From the NCBI RefSeq assembly GCF_018324205.1, contig NZ_AP023356.1:6635501-6699500 (forward strand): a DNA stretch of 64,000 bases. The letters run 5' to 3'. This stretch comes from Actinoplanes ianthinogenes (lineage in GTDB: Bacteria; Actinomycetota; Actinomycetes; Mycobacteriales; Micromonosporaceae). The number at the start of each line of letters is the position of its first letter. Position 1 is the stretch's first letter. The notes beneath the pieces are model-generated. The model had not been told where the DNA came from and did no database searches. It saw only the letters and a program-made list of their open reading frames with translations. Position numbers and translations under genes: made by a program. Positions 42,209 through 56,087 of the stretch are shown piece by piece.

Positions 42209-42496
42209 TCAGCGGACCGGCGCGACCGCCGTCCGGGCCCGGCGACGGGCGGCGGCAACCGTCCGCCGCGGGCTGGTGGCGACAATGGCGGCGACGGCCC
42301 GGCTGGTCTCGGCGCGGGCCTCGGCCCGGGCCCGGTCGGCCTGGATGGCGGACCACGCGTTGTCCTGCGCGGTGCGCACGTTGTCCGAGCCCACCACCGC
42401 CCGCCGAACGCCGGTCACGACGTCCGCCGCGATGGCGACGAGGGTCCGGGAGACCTCCGCGAAACCCGCTGCTTGAGGACTCTGGTCAGTGGCCAT
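42209..42496 (-). CDS. Small helical protein, opposite strand inside the trp operon
   Basis: 95 aa. Starts MATDQSPQAAGFAEVSRTLV; the rest is Ala/Arg-rich and helical (RAVVGSDNVRTAQDNAWSAI), with a basic Arg-rich C-terminus. GGAG 7 bp before the ATG at 42496 supports translation. It resembles small actinobacterial proteins of unknown role, but no family is assigned. It lies between trpE's membrane partner and trpC, and would be transcribed against the operon. Confidence 0.6.
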   Translation of the reverse strand: MATDQSPQAAGFAEVSRTLVAIAADVVTGVRRAVVGSDNVRTAQDNAWSAIQADRARAEARAETSRAVAAIVATSPRRTVAAARRRARTAVAPVR

Positions 42497-42747
42497 TGGT
42501 CGACTCCGCATCATCGTCCGGGTGGCGGCGCCGTCGACGCCGTGGACAAGTTTGCCCGAGTCACACGATGCCCGAGTCGTATTTCCGCACGGTGACACGC
42601 TCGTCAACGGAGTGTGGTGTGGGCCGTTCGGCGGAGGTGCCCCTGCACAGCGGGGGAGGGCCGTTCGCCCGATGTGAGAGAACTGACATGCGGGCCGGGC
42701 AGCCTGGCATTATGCCGCAGTCCAACTCGTGAGGCGCGCCATACCCC

Positions 42748-42780
42748 GGAGGGCCGGTGACCGGCCCGACCTCCTAGCAT
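42748..42780 (+). promoter_or_regulatory. Stem-loop and -10 box upstream of trpC
   Basis: GGGCCGG (42751-42757) and CCGGCCC (42761-42767) form a hairpin, with GGAGG (42748-42752) able to pair with CCTCC (42770-42774) around it. A TAGCAT -10 box (42775-42780) follows, about 36 bp before the trpC GTG. The dyad sits in the promoter spacer and could be an operator. No Trp-rich leader peptide was found. The rest of 42497-42815 shows nothing else clear. Confidence 0.35.
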
Positions 42781-42815
42781 CGGGCTCGAAGACACCCGGA
42801 GAGGGGAGTCATTAC

Positions 42816-43676
42816 GTGACATCCGATGAGCAGGCGGAAGCGGGCGCTGGCGGACCCGCGCGGCCGCAGAACGTACTCGAGGAGATCCTCGCCGGGGTGC
42901 GCGAGGACGTGGCAGCCCGGCAGGCAGCGACGCCGCTGGACAAGGTGCGGGAGCTCGCCGCTGCCGCGCCCCCGGCGATCGACGCCTACGCGGCCCTGCG
43001 CAAGCCGGGCGTGGCGGTGATCGCCGAGGTGAAGCGGGCATCGCCGTCGAAGGGCGCGCTCGCCGACATCCCCGATCCGGCCGAGCTCGCCGGGGAGTAC
43101 GCGGCCGGCGGCGCCCGGTGCATCAGCGTGCTCACCGAGGGCCGGTGGTTCGGCGGCTCGCTGGACGACCTGGTCGCGGTGCGCGCCTCGGTCAAGATCC
43201 CGGTGCTGCGCAAGGACTTCGTGGTCTCCAGCTATCAGGTGCACGAGGCCCGCGCGCACGGCGCCGACATGGTGCTGCTGATCGTCGCCGCGCTGGAGCA
43301 GAACGCGCTGGTCGGCCTCCTGGAGCGGATCGAGTCGCTGGGCATGACCGCCCTCGTCGAGGTGCACAACGAGGAGGAGGCGGACCGGGCGCTCGAGGCG
43401 AACGCGAAGGTGATCGGCGTCAACGCCCGTGACCTGCGCACCCTCGAGGTGGACCGGTCGGTCTTCGAGCGGATCGCCCCCGGCCTCCCGCAGAACGTCG
43501 TGAAGATCGCCGAGTCCGGTGTCCGCGGACCGCACGACCTGATCCGGTACGCCTCGGCCGGCGCCGACGCGGTCCTGGTCGGCGAGGGCTTGGTGACCCA
43601 GAAGTCGCCGCGCGACGCGGTGGCCGAGCTGGTCAACGCCGGCAACCACCCGGCGACGCCGAGGCCGGTCCGATGA
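42816..43676 (+). CDS. trpC: Indole-3-glycerol phosphate synthase TrpC
   Basis: 286 aa, monofunctional TIM barrel closing the indole ring from CdRP. Catalytic lysine in VIAEVKRASPSKGALADI. LRKDFVVSSYQVHEARAHGA and GVNARDLRTLEVD are standard, and IAESGVRGPHDLIRYASAG binds phosphate. It lacks a fused TrpF domain, consistent with PriA doing that step. GTG 42816 is preceded by GGGGAG. Overlaps trpB as ATGA. Confidence 0.95.
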   Translation: MTSDEQAEAGAGGPARPQNVLEEILAGVREDVAARQAATPLDKVRELAAAAPPAIDAYAALRKPGVAVIAEVKRASPSKGALADIPDPAELAGEYAAGGARCISVLTEGRWFGGSLDDLVAVRASVKIPVLRKDFVVSSYQVHEARAHGADMVLLIVAALEQNALVGLLERIESLGMTALVEVHNEEEADRALEANAKVIGVNARDLRTLEVDRSVFERIAPGLPQNVVKIAESGVRGPHDLIRYASAGADAVLVGEGLVTQKSPRDAVAELVNAGNHPATPRPVR

Positions 43677-44914
43677 CCGCACCGACGTTCCCGGATCTGG
43701 CCGGACATTTCGGCAAGTACGGCGGCCGGTTCGTCCCGGAGGCGCTGATCAAGGCGCTGGACGAGCTGGACGCGGCCTACCGGTCGGCGAAAACGGACCC
43801 GGAGTTCCAGCGGCAGTTCAAGGACCTGCTGCTGAACTACGCGGGCACCCCGTCGCTGCTCTACCGGGCGAGCCGGCTCTCCGAGAAGCTCGGCGCGGAC
43901 ATCTGGCTCAAGCGTGAGGACCTGAACCACACCGGCGCCCACAAGGTGCGCAACGTGCTCGGCCAGGCCCTGCTCGCCAAGCGGATGGGCAAGCCCCGGG
44001 TGATCGCCGAGACCGGCGCCGGCCAGCACGGCGTGGCCAGTGCGACCGCGGCCGCCCTGCTCGACCTCGAGTGCGTGGTCTACATGGGCGAGATGGACAC
44101 CGAGCGCCAGGCGCTCAACGTGGCCCGGATGCGGATGCTCGGCGCCACCGTGGTCCCGGTGACCAACGGGTCGCGCACCCTGAAGGACGCGCTGAACGAG
44201 GCGCTGCGCGACTGGGTCTCCACCGTCGACACCACGCACTACCTGCTCGGCACGGCGGCCGGCCCGCACCCGTTCCCGGAGCTGGTGCGCGACTTCGTCG
44301 GCGGCATCGGCGTCGAGGCCCGGCAGCAGAGCCTGGACCAGATCGGCCGGCTGCCGGACGCGGTCGCGGCCTGCGTCGGCGGCGGCTCCAACGCGATCGG
44401 CATCTTCCACGCCTTCGTCCCGGACGAGAGCGTCCGGCTGTACGGCTTCGAGGCCGGCGGCGACGGTGTCGAGACCGGCCGGCACGCGGCGTCGATCACC
44501 GGCGGCTCGGTCGGCGTCCTGCACGGCAACCGGACCTATCTGCTCCAGGACGAGGACGGGCAGACCATCGAGTCGCACTCGATCTCGGCCGGCCTGGACT
44601 ACCCGGGTGTCGGACCGGAGCACGCCTGGCTGCACGACTCCGGCCGGGCGACCTACGAGCCGGTCACCGACGCCGAGGCGATGGCCGCGTTCCAGCTGCT
44701 CTGCCGGACCGAGGGGATCATCCCGGCGATCGAGAGCTCGCACGCGCTGGCCGGCGCCGCGAAGATCGCGCCGCGGCTGCGCGAGGAGCTGGGCCGGACG
44801 CCGACCATCGTGATCAACCTGTCCGGGCGTGGCGACAAGGACGTGCACACGGCGGGCGCCTACTTCGGCATCCTCGACCCGGTCGAGGCGGTCGTCCCGG
44901 GGGAGAACACGTGA
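43673..44914 (+). CDS. trpB: Tryptophan synthase beta subunit TrpB
   Basis: 413 aa, fold-type-II PLP enzyme joining indole and serine. PLP lysine in LNHTGAHKVRNVLGQALLAK. GETGAGQHGVA-type loop (AETGAGQHGVASATAAALL) and CVGGGSNAIGIFHAF are present, as is the serine-binding GRGDKDVHTA near the C-terminus. ATG overlaps the trpC stop; its own stop overlaps trpA as GTGA. Confidence 0.97.
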   Translation: MTAPTFPDLAGHFGKYGGRFVPEALIKALDELDAAYRSAKTDPEFQRQFKDLLLNYAGTPSLLYRASRLSEKLGADIWLKREDLNHTGAHKVRNVLGQALLAKRMGKPRVIAETGAGQHGVASATAAALLDLECVVYMGEMDTERQALNVARMRMLGATVVPVTNGSRTLKDALNEALRDWVSTVDTTHYLLGTAAGPHPFPELVRDFVGGIGVEARQQSLDQIGRLPDAVAACVGGGSNAIGIFHAFVPDESVRLYGFEAGGDGVETGRHAASITGGSVGVLHGNRTYLLQDEDGQTIESHSISAGLDYPGVGPEHAWLHDSGRATYEPVTDAEAMAAFQLLCRTEGIIPAIESSHALAGAAKIAPRLREELGRTPTIVINLSGRGDKDVHTAGAYFGILDPVEAVVPGENT

Positions 44915-45708
44915 GCATCGCGGACACCTTCGCCAAGGCGAAGAGCGAGAACCGCGCGGTGCTGGTCGGCTGCATGCCGGCCGGCTTCCCGACGGTCGAC
45001 CGCAGCATCGAGCAGATGATCGCGATGCACGAGGCCGGCTGCGACGTGATCGAGGTCGAGCTGCCCTACTCGGACCCGGTGATGGACGGCCCGGTGATCC
45101 AGAAGGCCAGCGACATCGCCCTCGCGAACGGCGTACGCACCCGGGACACCCTGAAGATCATCGAGGCGGTGGCGTCGGCCGGCGCCACGGTCGTGCTGAT
45201 GACCTACTGGAACCCGATCGAGAAGTACGGCGTCGACGCGTTCGCCCGCGACCTCGCCGCGGCCGGGGCCACCGGGCTGATCACGCCGGACCTGATCCCG
45301 GACGAGGCCGCCGAGTGGATCGCCGCCTCGGACAGGCACGGCATCGACCGGACCTTCCTGGTCGCGCCGAGCTCCACCGACGAGCGGATCGCGATGACCC
45401 TGGCGAACTGCCGGGGCTTCGTCTACGCCACCGCGCTGATGGGCGTCACCGGCGCCCGCCAGGTGGTCTCCTCGCAGGCGCCCGAGCTGGTCGCCCGGAT
45501 CCGCGAGGCCGACCCGGCCATGCCGGTCGGCGTCGGGCTCGGTGTCGGCAACGGCAAGCAGGCCGCCGAGGTGGCCGCCTTCGCCGACGGCGTGATCGTG
45601 GGCAGCGCGCTGATCCGGTGCGTGCTGGAGGCGCCCGGCCGCACGACCGGCCTGGCCAATCTCCGGGCGCTGAGCGCGGAACTGGCCGAGGGCGTCCGGA
45701 ACCGCTGA
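44911..45708 (+). CDS. trpA: Tryptophan synthase alpha subunit TrpA
   Basis: 265 aa TIM barrel that cleaves indole glycerol phosphate and channels indole to TrpB. Catalytic Glu in DVIEVELPYSDPVMDGPVIQ and Asp in GLITPDLIPDEA. TYWNPIEKYGVDAF and YATALMGVTGARQ are conserved. VGVGLGVGNGKQAAEVAAF binds the phosphate. GTG start overlaps trpB. The trp run ends here: a promoter for lgt follows. Confidence 0.96.
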   Translation: MSIADTFAKAKSENRAVLVGCMPAGFPTVDRSIEQMIAMHEAGCDVIEVELPYSDPVMDGPVIQKASDIALANGVRTRDTLKIIEAVASAGATVVLMTYWNPIEKYGVDAFARDLAAAGATGLITPDLIPDEAAEWIAASDRHGIDRTFLVAPSSTDERIAMTLANCRGFVYATALMGVTGARQVVSSQAPELVARIREADPAMPVGVGLGVGNGKQAAEVAAFADGVIVGSALIRCVLEAPGRTTGLANLRALSAELAEGVRNR

Positions 45709-45805
45709 CGGAGGGCCGGCTGCCGGGCGTACCCCAAATTTGATCTTGCTTGGGGTTGTCCCGCGCCGGCCCGTGCGGTTACCGAAATGTCAGCTGCCCT
45801 GGGCA

Positions 45806-45833
45806 TTGCCAAGTGGCCGCGCGACGGTAGCGT
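45806..45833 (+). promoter_or_regulatory. Sigma-A-type promoter for leaderless lgt
   Basis: TTGCCA (45806-45811) and TAGCGT (45828-45833) are 16 bp apart. The -10 ends 8 bp before the lgt GTG, so transcription should begin at or next to the start codon. No ribosome site is present. Confidence 0.6.
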
Positions 45834-45841
45834 GTGCACCC

Positions 45842-46912
45842 GTGAACTACGCCTTAATCCCCAGTCCCACCACGTCGGTGTGGCACCTGGGCCCGTTCCC
45901 GATCCGGGCCTACGCGCTCTGCATCATCGCCGGCATGGTCGTCGCCACCCTGCTCATGGAGCAGCGGCTGCGTCACCGGGGGGTGGCGCCCTGGGTGTCG
46001 CTGGACCTGGTGGTCTGGGCGGTCCCGTTCGGCATCATCGGCGCCCGGGTCTACCACCTGATCACCTCGCCGCAGGACTACTTCGGCGCCGGGGGTGACC
46101 CGATCAAGGCCCTCTACATCTGGGAGGGCGGCCTCGGCATCTGGGGCGCGGTGGCCGGCGGCGCGCTCGGCGCGTGGATCGCGGCCCGCCAGATCGGCCT
46201 GCCGCTGAGCATCTTCGCCGACGCGCTCGCCCCGGCCCTGCCGGTGGCCCAGGCGATCGGCCGGTTCGGCAACTGGTTCAACAACGAGCTGTACGGCAAG
46301 GTCACCACCCTCCCGTGGGGCCTCCAGGTGCACGAGATGGACTCGGCCAACCCGGGCCACGCCACGATGATCGACGGCGAGCCGGTGACCCGTCCCGACC
46401 TCTACCACCCGACCTTCCTCTACGAGGTGGTCTGGGACCTCGGCGTGGCCGGCCTGGTCTGGCTGCTGGACCGCAAGTTCAAGTTCGGCCGCGGGCGGGC
46501 CTTCGCGCTGTACGTGATGGCCTACACGGCGGGCCGCTTCTGGATCGAGATGCTGCGCACCGACGAGGCCAACCACTTCTTCGGCATCCGGCTCAACGTG
46601 TTCGTCTCGATCGCGGTCTTCATCGGCGCGGCGATCTACTTCGTCGTGATGCGCGGCCCGCGGGCCTACGTGGTGCCGATCGACGCGCCGGACAAGGCGC
46701 CGGAGCCGGACGCCGGGAGCGACGTCTCCGCGGTCGACGTGGACGCCAAGGAGGCCGGTCGCAACCCGACCGGCTACCAGGTGGTCAGCGAGGAGCGCTT
46801 CCTGGCCTACCAGCGGACCGGGGTGCTGCCTCCGGCGGAGACGGTGATCGAGGAGAAGTCCGACGAGACCGAGCCCGCAGAGGTAAGCAGTCCGCCGGCC
46901 GGCGAGAACTGA
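45842..46912 (+). CDS. lgt: Prolipoprotein diacylglyceryl transferase Lgt
   Basis: 356 aa, about seven membrane segments. Transfers diacylglycerol to the lipobox Cys of prolipoproteins, the step before LspA (also in this window). Signature AIGRFGNWFNNELYGKVTT; HLGPFPIRAYALCIIAGM and the region GIIGARVYHLI are typical. The last 80 residues (from about 275) are a charged cytoplasmic tail, common in actinobacterial Lgt. GTG 45842 is chosen because the promoter -10 ends 8 bp upstream, indicating a leaderless transcript. Confidence 0.95.
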   Translation: MNYALIPSPTTSVWHLGPFPIRAYALCIIAGMVVATLLMEQRLRHRGVAPWVSLDLVVWAVPFGIIGARVYHLITSPQDYFGAGGDPIKALYIWEGGLGIWGAVAGGALGAWIAARQIGLPLSIFADALAPALPVAQAIGRFGNWFNNELYGKVTTLPWGLQVHEMDSANPGHATMIDGEPVTRPDLYHPTFLYEVVWDLGVAGLVWLLDRKFKFGRGRAFALYVMAYTAGRFWIEMLRTDEANHFFGIRLNVFVSIAVFIGAAIYFVVMRGPRAYVVPIDAPDKAPEPDAGSDVSAVDVDAKEAGRNPTGYQVVSEERFLAYQRTGVLPPAETVIEEKSDETEPAEVSSPPAGEN

Positions 46913-46941
46913 TCGCGGCCGGTCCCGGTAAAGGCGGCGAT

Positions 46942-48129
46942 ATGCGTACGGCCGTGGTGGTGGGCGCGGGGATGGCCGGTCTGGCCGCGGCCGGCGCGCT
47001 CTCCCGTACCGGATGGCGGGTCACGCTCCTGGAGCGCGCCGAACGGATCGCCGCGCCACCCACCGCCGTCGTCCTCTGGCCGAACGGCCGCCGCGCCCTG
47101 GACGCGCTCGACCCGGACGGCGGCTGGTCGGCGATCGCGTCGCCGCTGCCGGACGGCGGCGTCCGCCGCCCGGACGGCCAGTGGCTGGTCGCGCCGCGCC
47201 CCCGGGCCGCCGCGGCCGGGCCCTGCCCGTCCGTCGCCCATCTGGAAGATCTGTACGACGCGCTGGTCGCGGGCCTCGGCGACACCGAGATCCGGACCGG
47301 TTTCGAGGTGCACACGGTCCGCACCGGCCGCCGGGAACGTCCCGCGGTCGGCGACGGCCGCACCCTGATCGAGGCCGACCTGCTGATCGCCGCGGACGGC
47401 ATCGACAGCCGGGTCCGCGCCGCGCTGGCCCCGGAGTCGGTCGCGGTCGGCTCCGGTTTCGCCGAGTGGCAGGCGGTCATCCCCGGCTATCGCATGCCGC
47501 GCCTGTCCGAGGGCCAGTCGCTGGGCGGCGAGACGCTCGGCGCCGGTTACCGCTTCGTGGCCCTCCCGCTCGGCGCGCACGCGGCCGGCAAGGGCGGCAT
47601 CTACTGGGTCGCGACCGCCGCCGGCGCCGCCCGTCCCGAGCCCGCGGCCACTCAGCTGGCCCTGCTGCAACGCTGGTTCGCCGGCTGGCACGAGCCGGTC
47701 GGCGAGCTGCTCTCGCTGACCCGCCCGGAGGAACTCGTCCCGCAGGGCGTCCGCGAGCTGCGGCCGCTGCCGCGCAGCTACGCGTTCCCGTCCGGCCCCG
47801 GCGGCGTCCTGCTGATCGGCGACGCCGCGCACGCCATGCCGCACCACCTCGGCCAGGGCGCCGGCCTCGCCTTCGAGGACGCCGCGACGCTCCACTCGCT
47901 GTTCGCCGACGCCGCGCCCGGTGACGCCCTCACCCGCGCCCTGGACGGATACACCCGCCTGCGCCAGCCCCGCACCACCAGCGTGGTCCGGCAGAACCGC
48001 CGGATGTCCGCCGTGGTCCAGGCCCGCGGCCGGCTCGCCCTCCGCGCCCGCGACGCCGCTCTGAACCACATGCGACCCCGCATCCTCGGCCGGACGCTCG
48101 CGGTCTCCGACTGGTCACCGCCCGAATAA
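46942..48129 (+). CDS. FAD-dependent aromatic-ring-type monooxygenase
   Basis: 395 aa, PHBH-like flavoprotein monooxygenase. GxGxxG dinucleotide motif in VVVGAGMAGLAAAGALSRTG at the N-terminus, the DG motif in LLIAADGIDSRVRAAL, and the GD FAD-ribityl motif in LLIGDAAHAMPHHLGQGAG. It uses NAD(P)H and oxygen to hydroxylate an organic substrate, which cannot be inferred. No reductase or pathway neighbours exist; it lies 29 bp after lgt and could be co-transcribed. Confidence 0.9.
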   Translation: MRTAVVVGAGMAGLAAAGALSRTGWRVTLLERAERIAAPPTAVVLWPNGRRALDALDPDGGWSAIASPLPDGGVRRPDGQWLVAPRPRAAAAGPCPSVAHLEDLYDALVAGLGDTEIRTGFEVHTVRTGRRERPAVGDGRTLIEADLLIAADGIDSRVRAALAPESVAVGSGFAEWQAVIPGYRMPRLSEGQSLGGETLGAGYRFVALPLGAHAAGKGGIYWVATAAGAARPEPAATQLALLQRWFAGWHEPVGELLSLTRPEELVPQGVRELRPLPRSYAFPSGPGGVLLIGDAAHAMPHHLGQGAGLAFEDAATLHSLFADAAPGDALTRALDGYTRLRQPRTTSVVRQNRRMSAVVQARGRLALRARDAALNHMRPRILGRTLAVSDWSPPE

Positions 48130-48429
48130 AAGATCAAATCACTTTCCGGTACGACTCGGCGTCCCGTGCGAATCGGCTCGCGAGACCGCGATCCGTCCGG
48201 ACCGCAACGCGTGTCGTGCGGGTCCGCGGACGGCTCGGGCCCACCGCTCACCGGACTCCGCCGGCGACACCCTCACATGTCGGCCTGTCCGCCCGCGCTC
48301 CCCGTGCCCGCGCTCCTCGTGCCCAAGTCCTCCGCGCCCGCGCCCCTCGTGCTCACGTCCTCCGTGCCCGCGCCCGCGCTCCTCGCGCCCGCGCCGCCTG
48401 AGTTCTCTGCGTCCCCGGCCCGTGCCCTC

Positions 48430-48560
48430 CGTGCCGCGCCGCCCGCGCCGAGCCGCTCCCGCCGCGCCGCCCGCGCCGCGCCGCCCGCGCCGAGCCGCTC
48501 CCGCCGCGCCGCCCGCGCCGCGCCGCCCGCGCCGAGCCGCTCCCGCCGCACCGCCCGCGC
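48430..48560. repeat. 42-bp GC-rich tandem repeat with diverged extension
   Basis: GAGCCGCTCCCGCCGC-type units recur every 42 bp (anchors at 48450, 48492, 48534), then degrade to shorter GCCGCCCGCGCCGAGCC repeats up to about 48690. Long open frames on both strands simply translate the repeat as RAAPPAPSRSR or its complement and are not accepted as genes. The 48130-48975 gap between convergent genes also contains a perfect CGGTAAGC/GCTTACCG dyad (48867-48874, 48893-48900) and a small CCCGGA/TCCGGG hairpin. Confidence 0.8.
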
Positions 48561-48975
48561 CGAGCCGCTCGCACCGCCCGCGCCGAGCCGAGCCGTGCCG
48601 CCCGCGCCGAGCCGTGCCGCCCGTGCCGCCCGCGCCGAGCCGTGCCGCCCGTGCCGCCCGTCCCGCCCGTCCCGCCCCGCCCGCGCCGCCGAGCAGGGGT
48701 GCCTCGCGCGGAAGTTCACACGCTGCAAAAGCGGAGGAGCGGGCGCCGGGCGCAGGTTCAGGGTGTGAGATTCGCCCGGATCATCGGCCGCCGGCGATCG
48801 TCACAGTGATTTCACCCGTCCGATACACCTGACTACCTCCCCCGGAGGCGCTCGTCCGGGACCCGCCGGTAAGCCCTGAAAACGATCACCGTGCTTACCG
48901 CGTACCGAAATGTGGGAAGTGTGAGCCAGTCGCGCGTCGCTTTCCGGAAGCCGGGCGGACCGTGCGGCGGGGCTT

Positions 48976-49854
48976 TCAGAGGGGCGCGGCGGCCGGTTCG
49001 GCGATGCAGGCCGTGCCGACCCGGCGGAAGCCGACCCGCGTGTACAGACGGGCCACGTCGTCGTCCCCGGCGGCCAGGAAGATCAGCCCGGCGCCACGGT
49101 GCAGCAGGTCACGGGCGAGCGTGGCGGTGAGCTGGGAGGCATAGCCGCGACCGCGCGCCGAGGGCAGCGTGGCGACCCCGGCGATCTCCGCCACGTCGCC
49201 GACCCGCTGGCTGGTCCCGGTGGCCACGATGCCGTCCTCCGGCGAGGCGACCACCGCGGTCCGGTAGTCGCCGGTGGCGAGCAGCGCGCGGGCCTGCCGG
49301 ACCGCCTCGTCGCTCGGCGCGAGATCCGCCGCGGCATCCCGCTCGGACGGGCCGGCACCCTCGATGACCAGGGTTTTCTCGGCGATCTCCAGCGGTGAGC
49401 GATAGGCCGGGGCGGCGAACGCGAGGCGGGCCACGGCCCGGGACGCGGCCAGGTCGGCGGCGAATCCGGTCGATGCCGGGTCGAGCAGCCGGATCGTCGC
49501 GCCGGGCACCGGCAGGTCCGGGACCAGCGCCTGCGGGTCCAGCGTCAGCAGCGGCGCGAGCAGCACCTCCAGGCCGGCCGAGCGGGCCACCGCGAGCAGG
49601 TCCGGGGTGGTCTCGTGCACCCACTCGAACGCCTCCGGCAGGCCCAGCTCACGCTGCCGGCGGCGGGCCTCGGTCAGGTCGGCGGCCGACGGGGTGGGCG
49701 ACCCGAGCCGGGGCCGGGCATAGTAGGGCCACCCCTCGCCCTCGCGGACGAAGAGCACCAGCGAGCCGATCTCCTCGATCCGCGCCCAGGGCCGGGGCAA
49801 AGCGTCGTAGAACTGTTCGAGCCGGTCGAAGAGGTCGGAATCCGCTCGTGCCAT
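48976..49854 (-). CDS. GNAT-family N-acetyltransferase
   Basis: 292 aa. The C-terminal half (about 140-285) is a GNAT domain: VGDVAEIAGVATLPSARGRG, with the acetyl-CoA pyrophosphate loop LPSARGRGYASQLTATLARD. LAAGDDDVARLYTRVGFRRV follows. The N-terminal 140 residues resemble a second, degenerate GNAT half or accessory domain. It acetylates an unknown substrate. Convergent with the FAD monooxygenase gene across the repeat gap, divergent from gltB. Confidence 0.9.
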   Translation of the reverse strand: MARADSDLFDRLEQFYDALPRPWARIEEIGSLVLFVREGEGWPYYARPRLGSPTPSAADLTEARRRQRELGLPEAFEWVHETTPDLLAVARSAGLEVLLAPLLTLDPQALVPDLPVPGATIRLLDPASTGFAADLAASRAVARLAFAAPAYRSPLEIAEKTLVIEGAGPSERDAAADLAPSDEAVRQARALLATGDYRTAVVASPEDGIVATGTSQRVGDVAEIAGVATLPSARGRGYASQLTATLARDLLHRGAGLIFLAAGDDDVARLYTRVGFRRVGTACIAEPAAAPL

Positions 49855-49973
49855 CGCGCGAGACTACCGGGCACCGGTTCGGCTGTGCTATTCAGTTCGT
49901 CCGCACGTTTGCCGACCTTCGCGTCGCGCATACCGCGCCAAGTGTGATCAATCCGCACCTGGCGGAGATCGGT

Positions 49974-49998
49974 GTCTCTTAACGTAGACTCAAGAGAC
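49974..49998 (+). promoter_or_regulatory. Palindrome over the gltB promoter
   Basis: GTCTCTT (49974-49980) and AAGAGAC (49992-49998) are perfect inverted repeats around an 11-bp spacer. A TAGACT -10 box (49985-49990) lies within the spacer. A regulator bound there would cover the promoter about 70 bp before gltB. No GlnR-type site was recognised. Confidence 0.5.
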
Positions 49999-50058
49999 TT
50001 TGCAGGGCCGACGTCGTCCCGACCTTGATCCGAAACACCAGAGACGACTGGAGGCCCG

Positions 50059-54604
<4,546 letters not shown>

Positions 54605-54612
<8 letters not shown>

Positions 54613-56077
54613 TCCGAACGGTTTCCTCCGCTACGAGCGGCAGCTGCCCCAGCGGCGCCCCGTCCCGGTGCGGATCATGGACTGGAAAGAGGTCTACCCG
54701 CCCGCGGGCGAGGAGCTGATCCGCGACCAGGCCACCCGCTGCATGGACTGCGGCATCCCGTTCTGTCACGACGGCTGCCCGCTGGGCAACCGCATCCCGG
54801 ACTGGAACGACCTGGTCCGCACCGGGAACTGGGAGTCGGCGGCGGAGTCGCTGCACGCCACCAACAACTTCCCGGAGTTCACCGGCCGGCTCTGCCCGGC
54901 GCCGTGCGAGGCGGCCTGCGTGCTGGGCATCGGCGACGACCCGGTGACCATCAAGCAGGTCGAGGTGGAGATCGCGAACCACGCGTTCGACCTGGGCTTC
55001 GTCCGGCCGCAGCCGGCGCCGGTGGCGTCCGGCAAGTCGGTCGCGGTGGTCGGCTCCGGCCCGGCCGGTCTGGCCGCCGCGCAGCAGCTGGCCCGGGCCG
55101 GGCACGCGGTCACCGTCTACGAGCGCGACGACCGGATCGGCGGCCTGCTCCGCTACGGCATCCCGGACTTCAAGATCGAGAAGCACGTCATCGACGCGCG
55201 CCTCGAGCAGATGGCCGCCGAGGGCGTGGTCTTCCAGACCGGCGTCAACGTGGGCGTCGACATCACCGCCGACGATCTGCGCGAGCGGTTCGACGCGGTG
55301 CTGCTGGCGGCCGGCGCGCTGGCCGGCCGGGACACCCCGGAGACCCCGGGCCGGCAGCTGAACGGCGTGCACCTGGCCATGGAGCACCTGGTCCCGGCCA
55401 ACCGGATCGTCGCGGGCCTGCAGGACACCACGCCGATCGACGCCAAGGGCAAGCACGTGATCATCATCGGTGGCGGCGACACCGGGGCGGACTGCCTCGG
55501 CGTCGCGCACCGGCAGGGCGCCGCCTCGGTCACCCAGCTGGACCAGTACCCGCTGCCGCCGGAGGTCCGGGCCGGGCTCAAGGACCCGTGGCCGACCTGG
55601 CCGATGATCCTGCGCAACTACGCCGCACACGAGGAGGGCGGCGACCGGGTGTTCGGCGTCGCGGTCCAGGAGTTCGTCGGTGACGCGGACGGCAACCTGG
55701 TCGCGATCCGGCTGGCCGAGGTCTCGGTGCAGCGGATCGACGGGGTCCGCACGGTCACCGTGGTCCCGGGCTCGGAGCGCGAGCTGCGCGCCGACCTGGT
55801 GCTGCTGGCGATCGGCTTCGAGGGCACCGAGGACCAGCCGCTGCTGGCCCAGTTCGGCCTGACCCGCAACCGGCGCAACGTGCTGGACGCGAACGCCGGC
55901 TGGCAGACCGAGGCCGAGGGCGTGTTCGTCGCGGGCGACATGCACAAGGGCGCGTCGCTGATCGTCTGGGCGATCGCCGAGGGCCGCTCCGCCGCGGCCG
56001 CGATCCACGACTACCTGGGTGCGGCGGGGGACCTCCCAGCGCCGGTCCGGTCGGATCAGCAGCCGCTCGCCGTCTGA
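54605..56077 (+). CDS. gltD: Glutamate synthase small subunit GltD
   Basis: 490 aa. Feeds electrons from NADPH to GltB through FAD and 4Fe-4S clusters. The N-terminal cluster cysteines lie in RCMDCGIPFCHDGCPLGN and GRLCPAPCEAAC. The FAD-binding GxGxxG is in VAVVGSGPAGLAAAQQLA and the NADPH-binding motif in HVIIIGGGDTGADCLG. AGDMHKGASLIVWAIAEGR closes the FAD fold. GTG start lies within the gltB end. A strong terminator follows. Confidence 0.96.
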
Positions 56078-56087
56078 GTGAACGTTC

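Noticed and set aside
42497..42815. Tryptophan leader-peptide attenuator before trpC
   Set aside because: No short frame with clustered Trp codons was found; only a GC-rich dyad and a -10 box.
48166..48768. 200-residue Pro/Arg/Ala-rich frame and its minus-strand counterpart
   Set aside because: It only translates 42-bp and shorter tandem repeats, has no ribosome site or domain, and both strands are open for the same compositional reason.
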